From contig CATLDC010000001.1 of NCBI GenBank assembly GCA_949902595.1, forward strand, positions 248,001 to 312,000: DNA of 64,000 nt. The letters are read 5' to 3'. Shown here piece after piece: positions 33,794-42,797 of this stretch. The notes under the pieces were generated by a model. That model saw nothing but the letters and a program-made list of their open reading frames with translations, did not search any database and was not told the origin of the DNA. The translations under genes and the position numbers were made by a program. Numbering within the stretch: the stretch's first letter is position 1; the number at the start of each line of letters is the position of its first letter. This DNA is from an uncultured Candidatus Melainabacteria bacterium. GTDB lineage: Bacteria > Cyanobacteriota > Vampirovibrionia > Gastranaerophilales > Gastranaerophilaceae.

Positions 33794-34120
33794 TTACTCC
33801 ATTTCCTGCAAGTATCTTTCAATATTACGAACGGCTTGTTTCATATACCTTGGCGGGGCTTTCTGCGTGGTCTTGAGACAAATAAACCCCACAATTATTA
33901 TTCGTCTGCGTTCTTTGTCATACCTAAAATATGCACGAACCCCGCTTGGCTTTATTTCGTAGAGGTCATAACTTAAACTGTTAATATTCTTGTATTCAGT
34001 TCCGACTTCTTCAAATATTCCTATAGCTTCAAGTATTCTGTCTACATATTCCGGTGGAAGCTCCCTTAGTTGCTCTAAGGCTTCCGGGACGTATTCTGCT
34101 TTGAACTTTTTGTCTGCCAT
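33794..34120 (-). CDS. RelE/ParE/HigB-type toxin
   Basis: 108 residues. KFKAEYVPEALEQLRELPPEY, then LYEIKPSGVRAYFRYD and IIIVGFICLKTTQKAP, the beta-sheet core of RelE-superfamily toxins, with basic residues (K, R) in the last strand and the RYMKQA helix. It probably cleaves mRNA at the ribosome and is neutralised by the next gene's product. The ATG at 34120 has no strong SD; a TATAAT is 11 nt upstream. Confidence 0.78.
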   Translation of the reverse strand: MADKKFKAEYVPEALEQLRELPPEYVDRILEAIGIFEEVGTEYKNINSLSYDLYEIKPSGVRAYFRYDKERRRIIIVGFICLKTTQKAPPRYMKQAVRNIERYLQEME

Positions 34121-34167
34121 TTTATACTTACATTATATCGTATTAGGTAACCTAATTCAAGTGCTTG

Positions 34168-35886
34168 CTACAAAACCCCTGCACCCTCAAAAATATCAAC
34201 AAAATCAAACTTGTTCGTGTCAAACACACCCTTGTCAGTAACCTTGAGCTCCGGAATCACAGGAAGCGAAAGGAATCCCATTGTCATGAACGGGTCTTCT
34301 AACTTGCAGCCGATTGAGTGCGCAGCCTGATTGAGTTCAGAACACTTTTTGACTACGTGGTCAAAATCTCTGTCAGACATAAGCCCTGCAATCGGAAGCG
34401 GAAGCTGGGAGATGATTTCCCCGTCTTTTACAACAACTTTTCCGCCCTGACATTTGATGAGCGCAACTGCTGCAATGTACATGTCAGCGTCGTTTGTACC
34501 GATTACAATCATGTTATGCGAATCATGCGCAACGGTCGAAGCGATTGCACCGCATTTCAGGTTGAACCCTTTTACGAAACCCTTTCCGATGTTTCCGGTT
34601 GCCCTGTGACGCTCAATTACACAGATTTTCAGAGTGTCTGTGTCGGTGTTACTCACAGCGTTCCCGTTCTCGATTTTGACTTTTGAAGTCACTGATTTTG
34701 TAATAAGCTGGTGCGGAATCACTTCAAGCGCGCGAACTTCCTCTCCTTGCGCAGGTATCGCAAAATCTTCCGGAGTAATCCATTTTACATTAACAGAGTT
34801 ACGCATTGAAAGCGCGTCGTCTGTTGAAAAATCTCTGCAAAGTCTGCCGTTTTCAACAACGACATTTCCGTTTTTGATAACAATGTCCGGCTTGAATGTC
34901 TTCATATCAGGAAGTATAAGCAAATCAGCCCTGTAACCCGGTGCAATTGCGCCCAAATCCTTGAGCCCGAAGTATTCTGCGGTGTTCAAACTCGCAATCT
35001 GTACCGCTTTAATCGGGTCGACTCCGGCTTCAACAGAGCGCCTTACCATTCCGTTGATGTGTTCGACCAAGTCAGAAGGATGACGGTCGTCTGTTACAAA
35101 AATGCATTTACGCGTGTTGCAGCTCTTCAGCACTGGTATAAGCGCGTCCAAATCCTTTGCTGCCGTGCCTTCACGAATCATTATGTACATTCCGAGCCGA
35201 AGTTTTTCGATTGCTTCTTCCGGTGTAGTGCATTCGTGGTCTGATTTTACGCCGCTTGCTGCGTAAGCGCAAAGGTCTTTGCCATGAAGATACGGCGCAT
35301 GTCCGTCAATCCTTTTCCCGCTTGATTTTGCAAGCTCAAGTTTTGCCATAACGTTGTTATCAAGGTTCAAAACCCCCGGATAATTCATCATCTCTGCTAA
35401 CCCGAGAACCCACGGTTTGTCTATCAAAAGCGATAAATCGTAGCTATTCAAATCAAAACCGGAAGTCTCAAACGGGGTTGCAGGAACACAGGAAGGAAGC
35501 ATTGTGTAAACATCAATCGGAAGGTTTTTCACTGCTTCGTGCATAAAGCTTATGCCGTGCAAGCCAAGCACGTTAGAGATTTCGTGCGGGTCGCAGATTA
35601 CGGTCGTTGTACCTGCCGGAAGCACGACTTTTGCAAACTCATTCGGAAGCATCATTGAGCTTTCAAGGTGTACGTGGCCGTCTATAAACGACGGGGTGAC
35701 GTACGCGCCGTTGATGTCGATTTCTTTTTCGCCTGAATAATTCTCGCCAACTCCGGCAATGATTCCGTCTTTTATCGCGATGTCGCCTTTGTGAATTTCT
35801 TCTGATAAAACATTCACGATGTTTGCGTTTTTGATAACCAAATCGGCTTTTTCCAAGCCCCTTGCAACGTTAATTATATCTTGCAT
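34168..35886 (-). CDS. ade: Adenine deaminase
   Basis: 572 residues, full length. Amidohydrolase motif DGHVHLESSMMLP with metal-binding H-x-H, CDPHEISNVLG, the VTDDRHPSDL metal Asp, and the C-terminal adenine-deaminase domain (IGTNDADMY, GGKVVVKDGE). It converts adenine to hypoxanthine in purine salvage. AAGGGAT precedes the ATG. The start overlaps the stop of the upstream hypothetical gene by 13 bp. Confidence 0.95.
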   Translation of the reverse strand: MQDIINVARGLEKADLVIKNANIVNVLSEEIHKGDIAIKDGIIAGVGENYSGEKEIDINGAYVTPSFIDGHVHLESSMMLPNEFAKVVLPAGTTTVICDPHEISNVLGLHGISFMHEAVKNLPIDVYTMLPSCVPATPFETSGFDLNSYDLSLLIDKPWVLGLAEMMNYPGVLNLDNNVMAKLELAKSSGKRIDGHAPYLHGKDLCAYAASGVKSDHECTTPEEAIEKLRLGMYIMIREGTAAKDLDALIPVLKSCNTRKCIFVTDDRHPSDLVEHINGMVRRSVEAGVDPIKAVQIASLNTAEYFGLKDLGAIAPGYRADLLILPDMKTFKPDIVIKNGNVVVENGRLCRDFSTDDALSMRNSVNVKWITPEDFAIPAQGEEVRALEVIPHQLITKSVTSKVKIENGNAVSNTDTDTLKICVIERHRATGNIGKGFVKGFNLKCGAIASTVAHDSHNMIVIGTNDADMYIAAVALIKCQGGKVVVKDGEIISQLPLPIAGLMSDRDFDHVVKKCSELNQAAHSIGCKLEDPFMTMGFLSLPVIPELKVTDKGVFDTNKFDFVDIFEGAGVL

Positions 35887-36455
35887 ATCAATCCCTTATA
35901 TTCGACAAGTTTTGACAAATCTTCTGACTTCAAAACCTCGTCAATCTTTTCTTTAAAAGTCTCAGCGTTTTCAATAATCAAGCCTTTTGGAAGCAGAATA
36001 TCAGTGTTGTTTTTTGATTCAACAAAACCTTTGTTTATTGTCAAAAATTCTTTGTACATATCAAGAATTTCTTTAACTCCGGATTCAAACTGGAAGTTTT
36101 CAGCAAGAAAATATTTCATATCCTTTGGAAAAAGCTCTAAAAACTTAATCATGAACTCTGTTTCAGCAGTGTTTTCTTCTTCACTGTATTCTTTTCCAAG
36201 ACAGTGGTTGTTCAGAATCTCCTGCTCAGGCTGCTCCTTAATGTATGCAGCCCACATCAGGCAGCCGATGTAGAATCCGAGGTTGTTATAAAAAAGCTCA
36301 AGAATCTTTTTGTAATACTGTCTGAATTTCAGCTTCTTTTGTGAAAGATTTTTGAACCTGTTGATATCAGCGTACAAATATTCGATAGTCCCGCCAAACG
36401 CCAGAATATAAGGCGCAAAACCCGGGTCAAATTCCAAACCTTTTGTTTCTGTCAT
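35874..36455 (-). CDS. Hypothetical protein coupled to adenine deaminase
   Basis: 193 residues, soluble, helical and acidic, with aromatic-rich FYNNLGFYIGCLMWAAYI in the middle that looks like a buried helix and not a membrane anchor. No family recognised. AAAGGATT precedes the ATG; the gene sits between a glycosyltransferase and ade and is translationally coupled to ade. Confidence 0.65.
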   Translation of the reverse strand: MTETKGLEFDPGFAPYILAFGGTIEYLYADINRFKNLSQKKLKFRQYYKKILELFYNNLGFYIGCLMWAAYIKEQPEQEILNNHCLGKEYSEEENTAETEFMIKFLELFPKDMKYFLAENFQFESGVKEILDMYKEFLTINKGFVESKNNTDILLPKGLIIENAETFKEKIDEVLKSEDLSKLVEYKGLICKI

Positions 36456-36467
36456 AATTGTAATCCT

Positions 36468-37454
36468 TTATTCTGTTACCAATTTTACAATATTGTCTGA
36501 CGAAATCTTTAAGCAGTCAAGAGCTTCACAGGTTGTCTGGCGCCTTTCCCAGAGACAAGGCTGGAGCGGACAATTGCAGGCTGCTTTTATCGGGATTACC
36601 TGTTTGTTTTGAGGTATAAGTTTTTTATCATCTGTTGAGCCAAAGATTACATAAGTCTTCACGCCCAGAGCAACCGCAATGTGAAGCGGAGCAGAGTCCG
36701 AACAGAGAAAGATTTCTGCTACGGAAATCAACTCTGCAAGCTCGCGAAGATTTTTTGTTTTTCCGAACATATTTGTGTACTTGCCCTCCGGCACAATACG
36801 GGTGATTGTCTCAATTGTTTCTTTATCGTCAGGCCCGCCAGCAAGTATAACTTTTTTTCCGCTGTCTGCAAGCTTTTCAACAACCTCTGCCCAGACCTCT
36901 GCCGGAATCGTCTTTATCATATTTTTTTTGACGCTCAAAAGGCTTACGCCTGGATGTATGAGAACGGTGTTGAGCTCAACTTCACGGCGCTCAATGTCGA
37001 TTTGCGGAAGCCCGGTGTTAATATCTGTGATGCCTCGAACCAAGTCGTGGTACATCTTTGCAGCGTACTGGTTTTTGTTTAGATTAACAGCCTGTGTGAG
37101 TAAAATTTCGCTTAGTTTTCCGGAATTGTAACCGTAGCGGTTTTTGATGAAGGTCAGAAACAAAAATATTGAGATAAATTTGTTGGAGCCGGACGAGATT
37201 ACAATGTCGAAATTTTGTGTCCAGATTTTTGTAAGGAGTTTAAAAAGTTCAAGGTATTTTTTGCTTCCTTTTATGTCTGCAAAAAGAGTCTTATCAACTA
37301 TGTTTGTAAGGCTCGTAATCCCTTTGCTTCTTGGCTCTAGAGCGAGTGTGATTTCTGATTCCGGAAATTCTTTTTTTACAGAAATCATTGCCGGAAGAAA
37401 CAGAATTTCATCGCCAAGACCGCCAAAATTTATAAACAAAATCTTCTTTTTCAT
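36468..37454 (-). CDS. Glycosyltransferase family 9 (heptosyltransferase-like)
   Basis: 328 residues. FINFGGLGDEILFLPAM (acceptor loop), VLIHPGVS, and the nucleotide-sugar-binding CSDSAPLHIAVALGV are GT9 motifs. The C-terminal Cys-rich ACNCPLQPCLW...CEALDCL is frequent in this family. Probable ADP-heptose or related sugar transfer in lipopolysaccharide core synthesis, at the inner membrane face. Upstream of the hypothetical gene and ade in one run. Confidence 0.85.
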   Translation of the reverse strand: MKKKILFINFGGLGDEILFLPAMISVKKEFPESEITLALEPRSKGITSLTNIVDKTLFADIKGSKKYLELFKLLTKIWTQNFDIVISSGSNKFISIFLFLTFIKNRYGYNSGKLSEILLTQAVNLNKNQYAAKMYHDLVRGITDINTGLPQIDIERREVELNTVLIHPGVSLLSVKKNMIKTIPAEVWAEVVEKLADSGKKVILAGGPDDKETIETITRIVPEGKYTNMFGKTKNLRELAELISVAEIFLCSDSAPLHIAVALGVKTYVIFGSTDDKKLIPQNKQVIPIKAACNCPLQPCLWERRQTTCEALDCLKISSDNIVKLVTE

Positions 37455-37541
37455 ACCTTTGTTTTACTTTAAAAATGTTTACTTTTCAATAATTGATTTA
37501 TCTTTATGCTTAAAATATAATTTTTGTAAGAGAGTAAAGCC

Positions 37542-38855
37542 ATGAAAATAGCAAACAATAATCAGCAAGAAGAATACAAAGCATTTTTAAAAAATATACG
37601 CGAAGAACGCGACCGCACCTCAAACTTTGCAAAGCTCCTGTTTACAGTGGTTCTGGCGATTCTTGTTGCGGTAATTATTTGCGTTACTCTGGTTGAAAAC
37701 AATTTCTTCGTAAATTCCGCATCGCAGGAACAAATAACAGAAGCGAACGGATTTTTTAAGTTTTCAAGAAAACAGAGAAAGAATTTTGAAGTTCCGTTTT
37801 CTCCAAGAAGACAAAATATCTTGCTCCTGGGAGTTGACTCAAACGGCGACGGCGCTGATTTGTGGGAAGGTACACGCTCTGATACGATTATTATTGTGAA
37901 TGTTGATCCAAAAACACACTCAATAAACGCGATTTCTATCCCGCGCGACAGCAAAGTTTATCTTCCTGAAAACAAAGGCGTGCAAAAGATTAATTCAGCT
38001 CACGCTATCGGAGGCGTAAACCTCGTTAAAAAGACGCTCAAAGAAACATTTGGTATAAAAATAGACAAATATATAATTGTGCACGACGAAGCTGTAGAAA
38101 AAATCGTTGATGCAATGGGCGGGATTCCGATTTACGTTGAAAAACGCATGAAGTACCACGATTATGCAGGCAAACTTCATATTGATTTGGAAAAAGGAAA
38201 CACCGTGCTCAACGGCAAACAGGCTGTCGGGTATTTAAGATACAGAAAAGACGGACTTGGTGATATTGGCAGAACCCAGCGTCAGCAGTGGTTTATGAGG
38301 AGTTTGTTTGAAAAGCTTCACTCCCCTCAGGTGATTACAAAGATTCCGGATGTTCTTAATATTTGCCACACTTATGTAAAAACAGACATGAGTTTTTACG
38401 AGCTTTCACAATACGCAGCTTTTGCAAGAAGCGTTGATGAGAATAAAATAGAAATCGCGACTCTTCCGGGTGCGCCAAACCAGAAAGGCTACATTAGCTA
38501 CTGGATTCTTGACCCTAAAAAGACGCAGGAAGTAATAAACCGCATGATATATCGTGACAAGCCGACTCTTGACGGTGCGAAGTTCAAGGCAGGAATCATG
38601 TATTCTCCGCGCAAGGAAGAAGAAGCTCAGGCAATGAAAGAAAAGTTTAACGAGCTCGGGTTTGAGGTTAACATGCTAAAGATTACGCACCTTTCACATA
38701 CGCGTTTTGTTGCTAACAAGAACGCTGTGACTGTTGATTTCCTGAACTGGCTCCAGAAGAAGATGCCGGAATTAAACAACATGCAGTTTGTTTATGACCC
38801 GACGGAAACATTCTCTGTTGGTAGTGATTTTACGATAATTCTTGCAGAGGGTTAG
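37542..38855 (+). CDS. LytR-CpsA-Psr (LCP) family protein with LytR C-terminal domain
   Basis: 437 residues. A short cytoplasmic segment, one TM helix (about 28-48), and an LCP catalytic domain: ILLLGVDSNGD, GTRSDTIIIVN, SIPRDSKVYLP, INSAHAIGG, VGYLRYRKD, TQRQQWFMRSL with the phosphate-binding Arg residues. The last ~90 residues match the LytR C-terminal module (AGIMYSPRKEEEAQ, LGFEVNMLK). LCP proteins transfer lipid-linked glycopolymers to peptidoglycan. A TATAAT lies upstream; SD GAGAG. Confidence 0.92.
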   Translation: MKIANNNQQEEYKAFLKNIREERDRTSNFAKLLFTVVLAILVAVIICVTLVENNFFVNSASQEQITEANGFFKFSRKQRKNFEVPFSPRRQNILLLGVDSNGDGADLWEGTRSDTIIIVNVDPKTHSINAISIPRDSKVYLPENKGVQKINSAHAIGGVNLVKKTLKETFGIKIDKYIIVHDEAVEKIVDAMGGIPIYVEKRMKYHDYAGKLHIDLEKGNTVLNGKQAVGYLRYRKDGLGDIGRTQRQQWFMRSLFEKLHSPQVITKIPDVLNICHTYVKTDMSFYELSQYAAFARSVDENKIEIATLPGAPNQKGYISYWILDPKKTQEVINRMIYRDKPTLDGAKFKAGIMYSPRKEEEAQAMKEKFNELGFEVNMLKITHLSHTRFVANKNAVTVDFLNWLQKKMPELNNMQFVYDPTETFSVGSDFTIILAEG

Positions 38856-38874
38856 ATTTAAAAAAGAGGCAGCT

Positions 38875-40335
38875 TTATCGCTGCCCTTCCAATTTTTCTA
38901 TTCGTTTAAGCAACTCTTCGTTTTGTTTTTTTAAATCTGCTGTGTCAGAGGCAAGTTCTTTTATTGCGTTAATCACAGCATAAAACATGTCTTCGGTTCT
39001 GATTCTTAAATACCCGTCTTCCCCTTTAGTTACGGCATTAGGAAATACTTTCTGCAAATCCTGCGCAATCACGCCGACATGCGGAGTTTTGGACTCATCC
39101 TTTTTGTAAGTGTAATGGTAGAAGTCGAGTTTTTTGAGTGCGTCTAAGCCGTCTGTGTATTTTGCCCCGACATTTTTTAAACGTCGGTCAGAAACATTCC
39201 AGCCGGACGCATCAACATCTCCTACCATTAGCTGCCAGTTACTTGTGTTTGTAAGCCAACCAAAAGAATGTCTTCTGTCAGCAGTATGTCCGGAACACTC
39301 TGGCACTGCGATTCTGGAGCCATTACGAACCGCTAATTTTACATTACCGTCAACCACGAGGTTCCCCGGAATATACACAGTCTTGTTTATATCTCCCAAC
39401 ACAATCTGGTTATCCGTCGTCGTTCTTGCCCCCGCTCCAATCGCAGTAGAGTTGTTGTGGGTAGCCTTTGCACCATTACCAACAGCTAAAGAGGAAGTCT
39501 TTGTTGCTTCGCTGCTCCACCCGATAGCAGTAGAGTAATCGCCGCTCGCTTTTGATGTTGAGCCAATAGAAATAGAGTAGTGTTCTCCTGTTGCACTTGC
39601 GCTATTACCCAATGCAACTGTGGTGGTTCCTGTTGCTTCTGCTCCGGAGCCGATAGCAACGCTAGAGCGCCCAGTTGCTTTTGCTGCGGCATTGCTTCCC
39701 CAGTTTGAGCCGACTGCTACACTTGAAGCTCCTGTTGCTTGGGAATTGCGACCTATTGCAATCGCGTTTGATGCAGAGGAGTCTGCTTTGGCGTTATCTC
39801 CAATTGCGACAGAGTAGCTTCCGCTTGCGCTGGCTGCGTTAATAGCAACTGCATGGTCTGCTGCTGATGCGCTGTCACCGAGTGCAGTAGAGTAGGAGCC
39901 TGATGTTTTCACGTTGCTTCCGATAGCGACTGTATTGGAAGTGCCCAGTGATTGGTTTCCGCCGAGTGCTACAGAATTAGAAGGCACATCTGCTTTTGTG
40001 ATACCGACTCTTCCTGTAGGGTCGGCTGTTACTTGCATTACTTCGTCTCCGCGTCCGAATGAGAGTTGGGAGTTGGAGGAGCCGCAGTCGATGTAGAGTC
40101 TTGTACTGACTCCTGTTGGGACTTTGGAGGCTCCGATAACTGCGGTGACATCTTTACCTCCCATGTTAAATGCTGCGTTGCCTTTGGTATCGATAAACAC
40201 CCAAGGGTTGGAGTTTGATGATGATGCGCTTTTGCTCATCTTTTTGCTAACTATTGGTGCGGTTGCGGCTGCGATGATTGACATAATCAGCAGCACTATC
40301 ATCATTTCCATCAATGAAAATCCGGTATGTTTCAC
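38875..40335 (-). CDS. Chimeric surface protein: type IV pilin N-terminus, YadA-type head, S74 chaperone domain
   Basis: 486 residues. Residues 1-30 are a type III (prepilin) signal, G5|FSLME with Glu at +5 and a hydrophobic helix. Residues about 118-315 contain ten or so YadA/Hia head repeats (SVAIG, TVAIG, STALG, SSVAVG, AIAIG types) that form left-handed trimeric beta rolls. Residues 380-460 are an intramolecular-chaperone/peptidase S74 domain (S382DRRLK387, HVGVIAQDLQ), followed by a coiled coil. S74 domains trimerise and usually autocleave at the Ser of SDxRLK. Start is GTG with AGGAAGAG upstream. A pilin-like anchor on a trimeric adhesin-like fibre is, to my knowledge, an unusual combination. 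Confidence 0.82.
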   Translation of the reverse strand: MKHTGFSLMEMMIVLLIMSIIAAATAPIVSKKMSKSASSSNSNPWVFIDTKGNAAFNMGGKDVTAVIGASKVPTGVSTRLYIDCGSSNSQLSFGRGDEVMQVTADPTGRVGITKADVPSNSVALGGNQSLGTSNTVAIGSNVKTSGSYSTALGDSASAADHAVAINAASASGSYSVAIGDNAKADSSASNAIAIGRNSQATGASSVAVGSNWGSNAAAKATGRSSVAIGSGAEATGTTTVALGNSASATGEHYSISIGSTSKASGDYSTAIGWSSEATKTSSLAVGNGAKATHNNSTAIGAGARTTTDNQIVLGDINKTVYIPGNLVVDGNVKLAVRNGSRIAVPECSGHTADRRHSFGWLTNTSNWQLMVGDVDASGWNVSDRRLKNVGAKYTDGLDALKKLDFYHYTYKKDESKTPHVGVIAQDLQKVFPNAVTKGEDGYLRIRTEDMFYAVINAIKELASDTADLKKQNEELLKRIEKLEGQR

Positions 40336-40373
40336 GTTCTCTTCCTTTCTATTCCTGTTTTGAAGAGCATTGA

Positions 40374-40401
40374 ATGTAACACAATACTCATTGTGTTACA
40401 T
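40374..40401. repeat. 28-bp palindrome, left copy
   Basis: Perfect arms ATGTAACACAAT / ATTGTGTTACAT around a centre ACTC, 38 bp upstream of the pilin-YadA-S74 gene. The right copy (40551-40586) has the same arms with the complementary centre GAGT, so the two are inverted relative to each other. Confidence 0.9.
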
Positions 40402-40550
40402 GTGCTACGCACGTAGACCGTCTTGCCCAGTCGGGATAAGGACTACAGGCTTGGCGCTTTTTGGCCTGTTTTGGGACTACAAGTTGGATGAATGTAGAAA
40501 TTGCGAAAATTGAAATAGTTGATATTATTGCATTTTAGACAGCATGATGG
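40402..40550. other. Spacer between the two palindromes
   Basis: 149 bp without a gene. It holds a near-direct repeat (GGACTACAGGCTTGG at about 40440 and GGGACTACAAGTTGG at about 40475) and a small hairpin ACAGGC / GCCTGT. It is locally more GC-rich than flanking spacers. Together with the palindromes it looks like a discrete insertion of about 210 bp. Confidence 0.5.
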
Positions 40551-40586
40551 TATAATGTAACACAATGAGTATTGTGTTACATTATA
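40551..40586. repeat. 36-bp palindrome, right copy
   Basis: Perfect 16-bp arms around GAGT, beginning TATAATGTAACACAAT, 20 bp past the dapF stop. Contains the same TGTAACACAAT arm as the left copy. A further half copy, ATTGTGTTACA, lies at 48507-48517. Confidence 0.9.
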
Positions 40587-40606
40587 GGTAACAAAAAAAG
40601 AAAAAT

Positions 40607-41452
40607 TTATCCTAATTCTGCTGTGAAAACATAATCCGCAGGGCCTGTGAGGAAAACATCCCCGTCCGGATTATTCGGCGTGCCGTTCCAGACAACATTC
40701 ACTTTTCCGCCCGGAAGCTCAACATCCACGCAGTTCTCTATGTAGCCGTTGAGAACCCCTGCAACTACGCTTGCGCAGGCACCTGTTCCGCAGGCAAGAG
40801 TGATTCCGCATCCGCGCTCCCATACAGAAAGCTCAATCTTTTTATATGATTTTATCTTAACAAACTCAACGTTCGTTTTTTCCGGAAACTCTGCGCCCAA
40901 TTCAATCAAAGGCCCGTATTCTTTTGCAAGCGCCATCGTGTCGTCGTCAGGAGACACAAAGATTACAAAATGCGGGTTGCCCATTGATACAGCGTTGCCT
41001 TCAAATATCATGTTCTTTACTGATATTTTGTAATTCAAATTGCTGTTCGGAAGAAAAGGAATCTTCTCCGTATCAAGAATCGGCTTTGACATGTTAACTC
41101 TTACTGTGCCGTCTTCCAAAATCTTAGGCGTCATAACCCCTGCGAGAGTCTTGACCGTAAATTCGTCCTTGTTAACCAGCTTTTTGTCAAAAACATACTT
41201 TGCAAAACATCTCATGCCGTTTCCGCACATCTGGGCTGTTGAGCCGTCAGAATTGTAGAAAAACCAGCCGATGTCTGTGTCTTCTGTGTTCAAATTCGGT
41301 ATAATAAGCCCGTCTGCTCCTACGCCAAAATGCCGGTCACATAGCTTTTTTGCTGCGTCTGAAAACGATAAACCCAGCTTCAAAAACTCCTCATAATCCA
41401 CAATAACAAAATCATTTCCGCATCCCTGCATTTTGGTCACTTTTATACTCAT
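40607..41452 (-). CDS. dapF: Diaminopimelate epimerase
   Basis: 281 residues. MQGCGNDFVIVD, the first catalytic Cys in QMCGNGMRCFAKY, SMGNPHFVIF, and the second Cys in ITLACGTGACAS. It makes meso-diaminopimelate for lysine and peptidoglycan. AAAGGAT is upstream of the ATG; transcription starts in a 52-bp spacer shared with hisS. Confidence 0.97.
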   Translation of the reverse strand: MSIKVTKMQGCGNDFVIVDYEEFLKLGLSFSDAAKKLCDRHFGVGADGLIIPNLNTEDTDIGWFFYNSDGSTAQMCGNGMRCFAKYVFDKKLVNKDEFTVKTLAGVMTPKILEDGTVRVNMSKPILDTEKIPFLPNSNLNYKISVKNMIFEGNAVSMGNPHFVIFVSPDDDTMALAKEYGPLIELGAEFPEKTNVEFVKIKSYKKIELSVWERGCGITLACGTGACASVVAGVLNGYIENCVDVELPGGKVNVVWNGTPNNPDGDVFLTGPADYVFTAELG

Positions 41453-41473
41453 TTACTTAATCCTTTCATGTAG

Positions 41474-41485
41474 TACAATTATAGT
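41474..41485. promoter_or_regulatory. Overlapping divergent -10 elements for dapF and hisS
   Basis: ATTATA at 41478-41483 reads TATAAT on the minus strand for dapF, while TACAAT (41474-41479) or TATAGT (41480-41485) can serve hisS on the plus strand. Confidence 0.5.
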
Positions 41486-41504
41486 ATATAAAGGAATTTG
41501 GATT

Positions 41505-42740
41505 ATGGCAATAATAAAAGTACAAAAAGGAACAAAAGATATACTTCCTGCTGAAATGCCGGTTTGGCACTTCATGGAAGAAAAAGCAAACGAAGTTTTT
41601 ACAAAATACGGCGCAAAAGAAATCAGAACCCCGATTTTTGAAGCCACAGAACTCTTTGCTCGCGGCGTAGGCGACACAACCGATATCGTAAACAAAGAAA
41701 TGTACACTTTTGAAAAAAGCGAACGCTCGCTTACACTCCGTCCGGAAAACACAGCAGGTGTTGTTCGTGCATTCATTGAAAACGGGATGCACAGACTTTC
41801 TGCTCCTGTAAAACTCTGGTACAAAGGTCCGATGTTTCGCTACGAACGCCCGCAGGCTGGCCGCCAGAGACAGTTCCATCAGGTTGGCGTGGAAGTTTTT
41901 GGAATCAAGCAGGCAACTGCTGACGCGGAAGTTATTCTTATGGCTGTGAATTACCTGAAAGCATTAGGGCTTAATGATTTGAGCGTTGAGTTAAATTCGC
42001 TCGGATGTCCTGAATGCAGAGAGGTGTTCAAGACAAAGCTTAAAGAAGTGATAAAGCCTTATCTTAACGAACTCTGTCCTGACTGTCAGGCGCGTTACGA
42101 GAAGAATCCGTTGAGGCTTCTTGACTGCAAGGTGGAAGAATGCAAGGAAATCTACGCAAAGCCGGAAATTCAGGCAATAATTCAGTCTGATTTTATTTGC
42201 GAAGAGTGCGCAAGCCACTTCAACGAGCTTCAGGGCTACCTGAATGCTTTGAATATAAATTATTCGATTAACAAGCTTCTTGTAAGAGGTTTGGATTACT
42301 ACAACCGCACGGTTTTTGAAATCAAGTCAAACAATCTCGGCTCGCAAAACGCTGTCTGCGGCGGCGGGCGTTACGACAGTCTTGTCCGGAATCTTGGAGG
42401 AGAAGACACACCGGCAATCGGGTTTGCTATGGGTATGGAGCGTCTGGCTGCGCTTATTGGAAACAAGAAAGACAAAAAGACAGTGGCTTTTGTTGTTTCG
42501 AACTCACCGCTTGAGGCAATAAAGCTTACAGAGGAGCTTCGTGCAAAAGGGATTACAGCAGAGTTTGACCTTACGAACAAGAAGTTTGTGAAGCAGCTTG
42601 AAAAAGCTTCCAAGGTTGCAGAATTTGCGGTGATTTTAGGTGAGGATGAGATTGCTGCCGGTAAGGCAACGGTGAAGAATCTTGCAACATCGGAGCAGAA
42701 AACTATTGCGAGAAACGATTTGGTAGAATATTTAAAGTAA
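41505..42740 (+). CDS. hisS: Histidyl-tRNA synthetase
   Basis: 411 residues, class II synthetase. KGTKDILP (motif 1 region), RPENTAGVVRAF, KGPMFRYERPQAGRQRQFHQ (motif 2), LVRGLDYYNRTVFEI (histidine loop), GGGRYDSLV, FAMGMERL (motif 3), and the C-terminal anticodon-binding domain. The ATG at 41505 has AAAGGAATTTGG upstream; an earlier in-frame ATG would overlap dapF and its promoter. Confidence 0.97.
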   Translation: MAIIKVQKGTKDILPAEMPVWHFMEEKANEVFTKYGAKEIRTPIFEATELFARGVGDTTDIVNKEMYTFEKSERSLTLRPENTAGVVRAFIENGMHRLSAPVKLWYKGPMFRYERPQAGRQRQFHQVGVEVFGIKQATADAEVILMAVNYLKALGLNDLSVELNSLGCPECREVFKTKLKEVIKPYLNELCPDCQARYEKNPLRLLDCKVEECKEIYAKPEIQAIIQSDFICEECASHFNELQGYLNALNINYSINKLLVRGLDYYNRTVFEIKSNNLGSQNAVCGGGRYDSLVRNLGGEDTPAIGFAMGMERLAALIGNKKDKKTVAFVVSNSPLEAIKLTEELRAKGITAEFDLTNKKFVKQLEKASKVAEFAVILGEDEIAAGKATVKNLATSEQKTIARNDLVEYLK

Positions 42741-42747
42741 GATAACA

Positions 42748-42779
42748 AAAAAAGCCGGCTTGCATAAGCCGGCTTTTTT
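42748..42779. terminator. Bidirectional intrinsic terminator between hisS and rpsI
   Basis: A 14-bp stem (AAAAAAGCCGGCTT with AAGCCGGCTTTTTT) and GCAT loop; ends both hisS and the ribosomal operon. Confidence 0.93.
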
Positions 42780-42797
42780 GTAACATCCTCGTGAGTA

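Noticed and set aside
39400..40000. Regular short repeats suggestive of a CRISPR array or satellite
   Set aside because: They encode in-frame YadA head repeats of variable sequence inside a long gene; repeat DNA is not identical and there are no unique spacers.
40375..40400. NrdR-box interpretation of the palindrome
   Set aside because: The arms resemble ACACAAT/ATTGTGT, but the centre is 4 bp where NrdR boxes have 2 bp, and no ribonucleotide reductase gene is adjacent.
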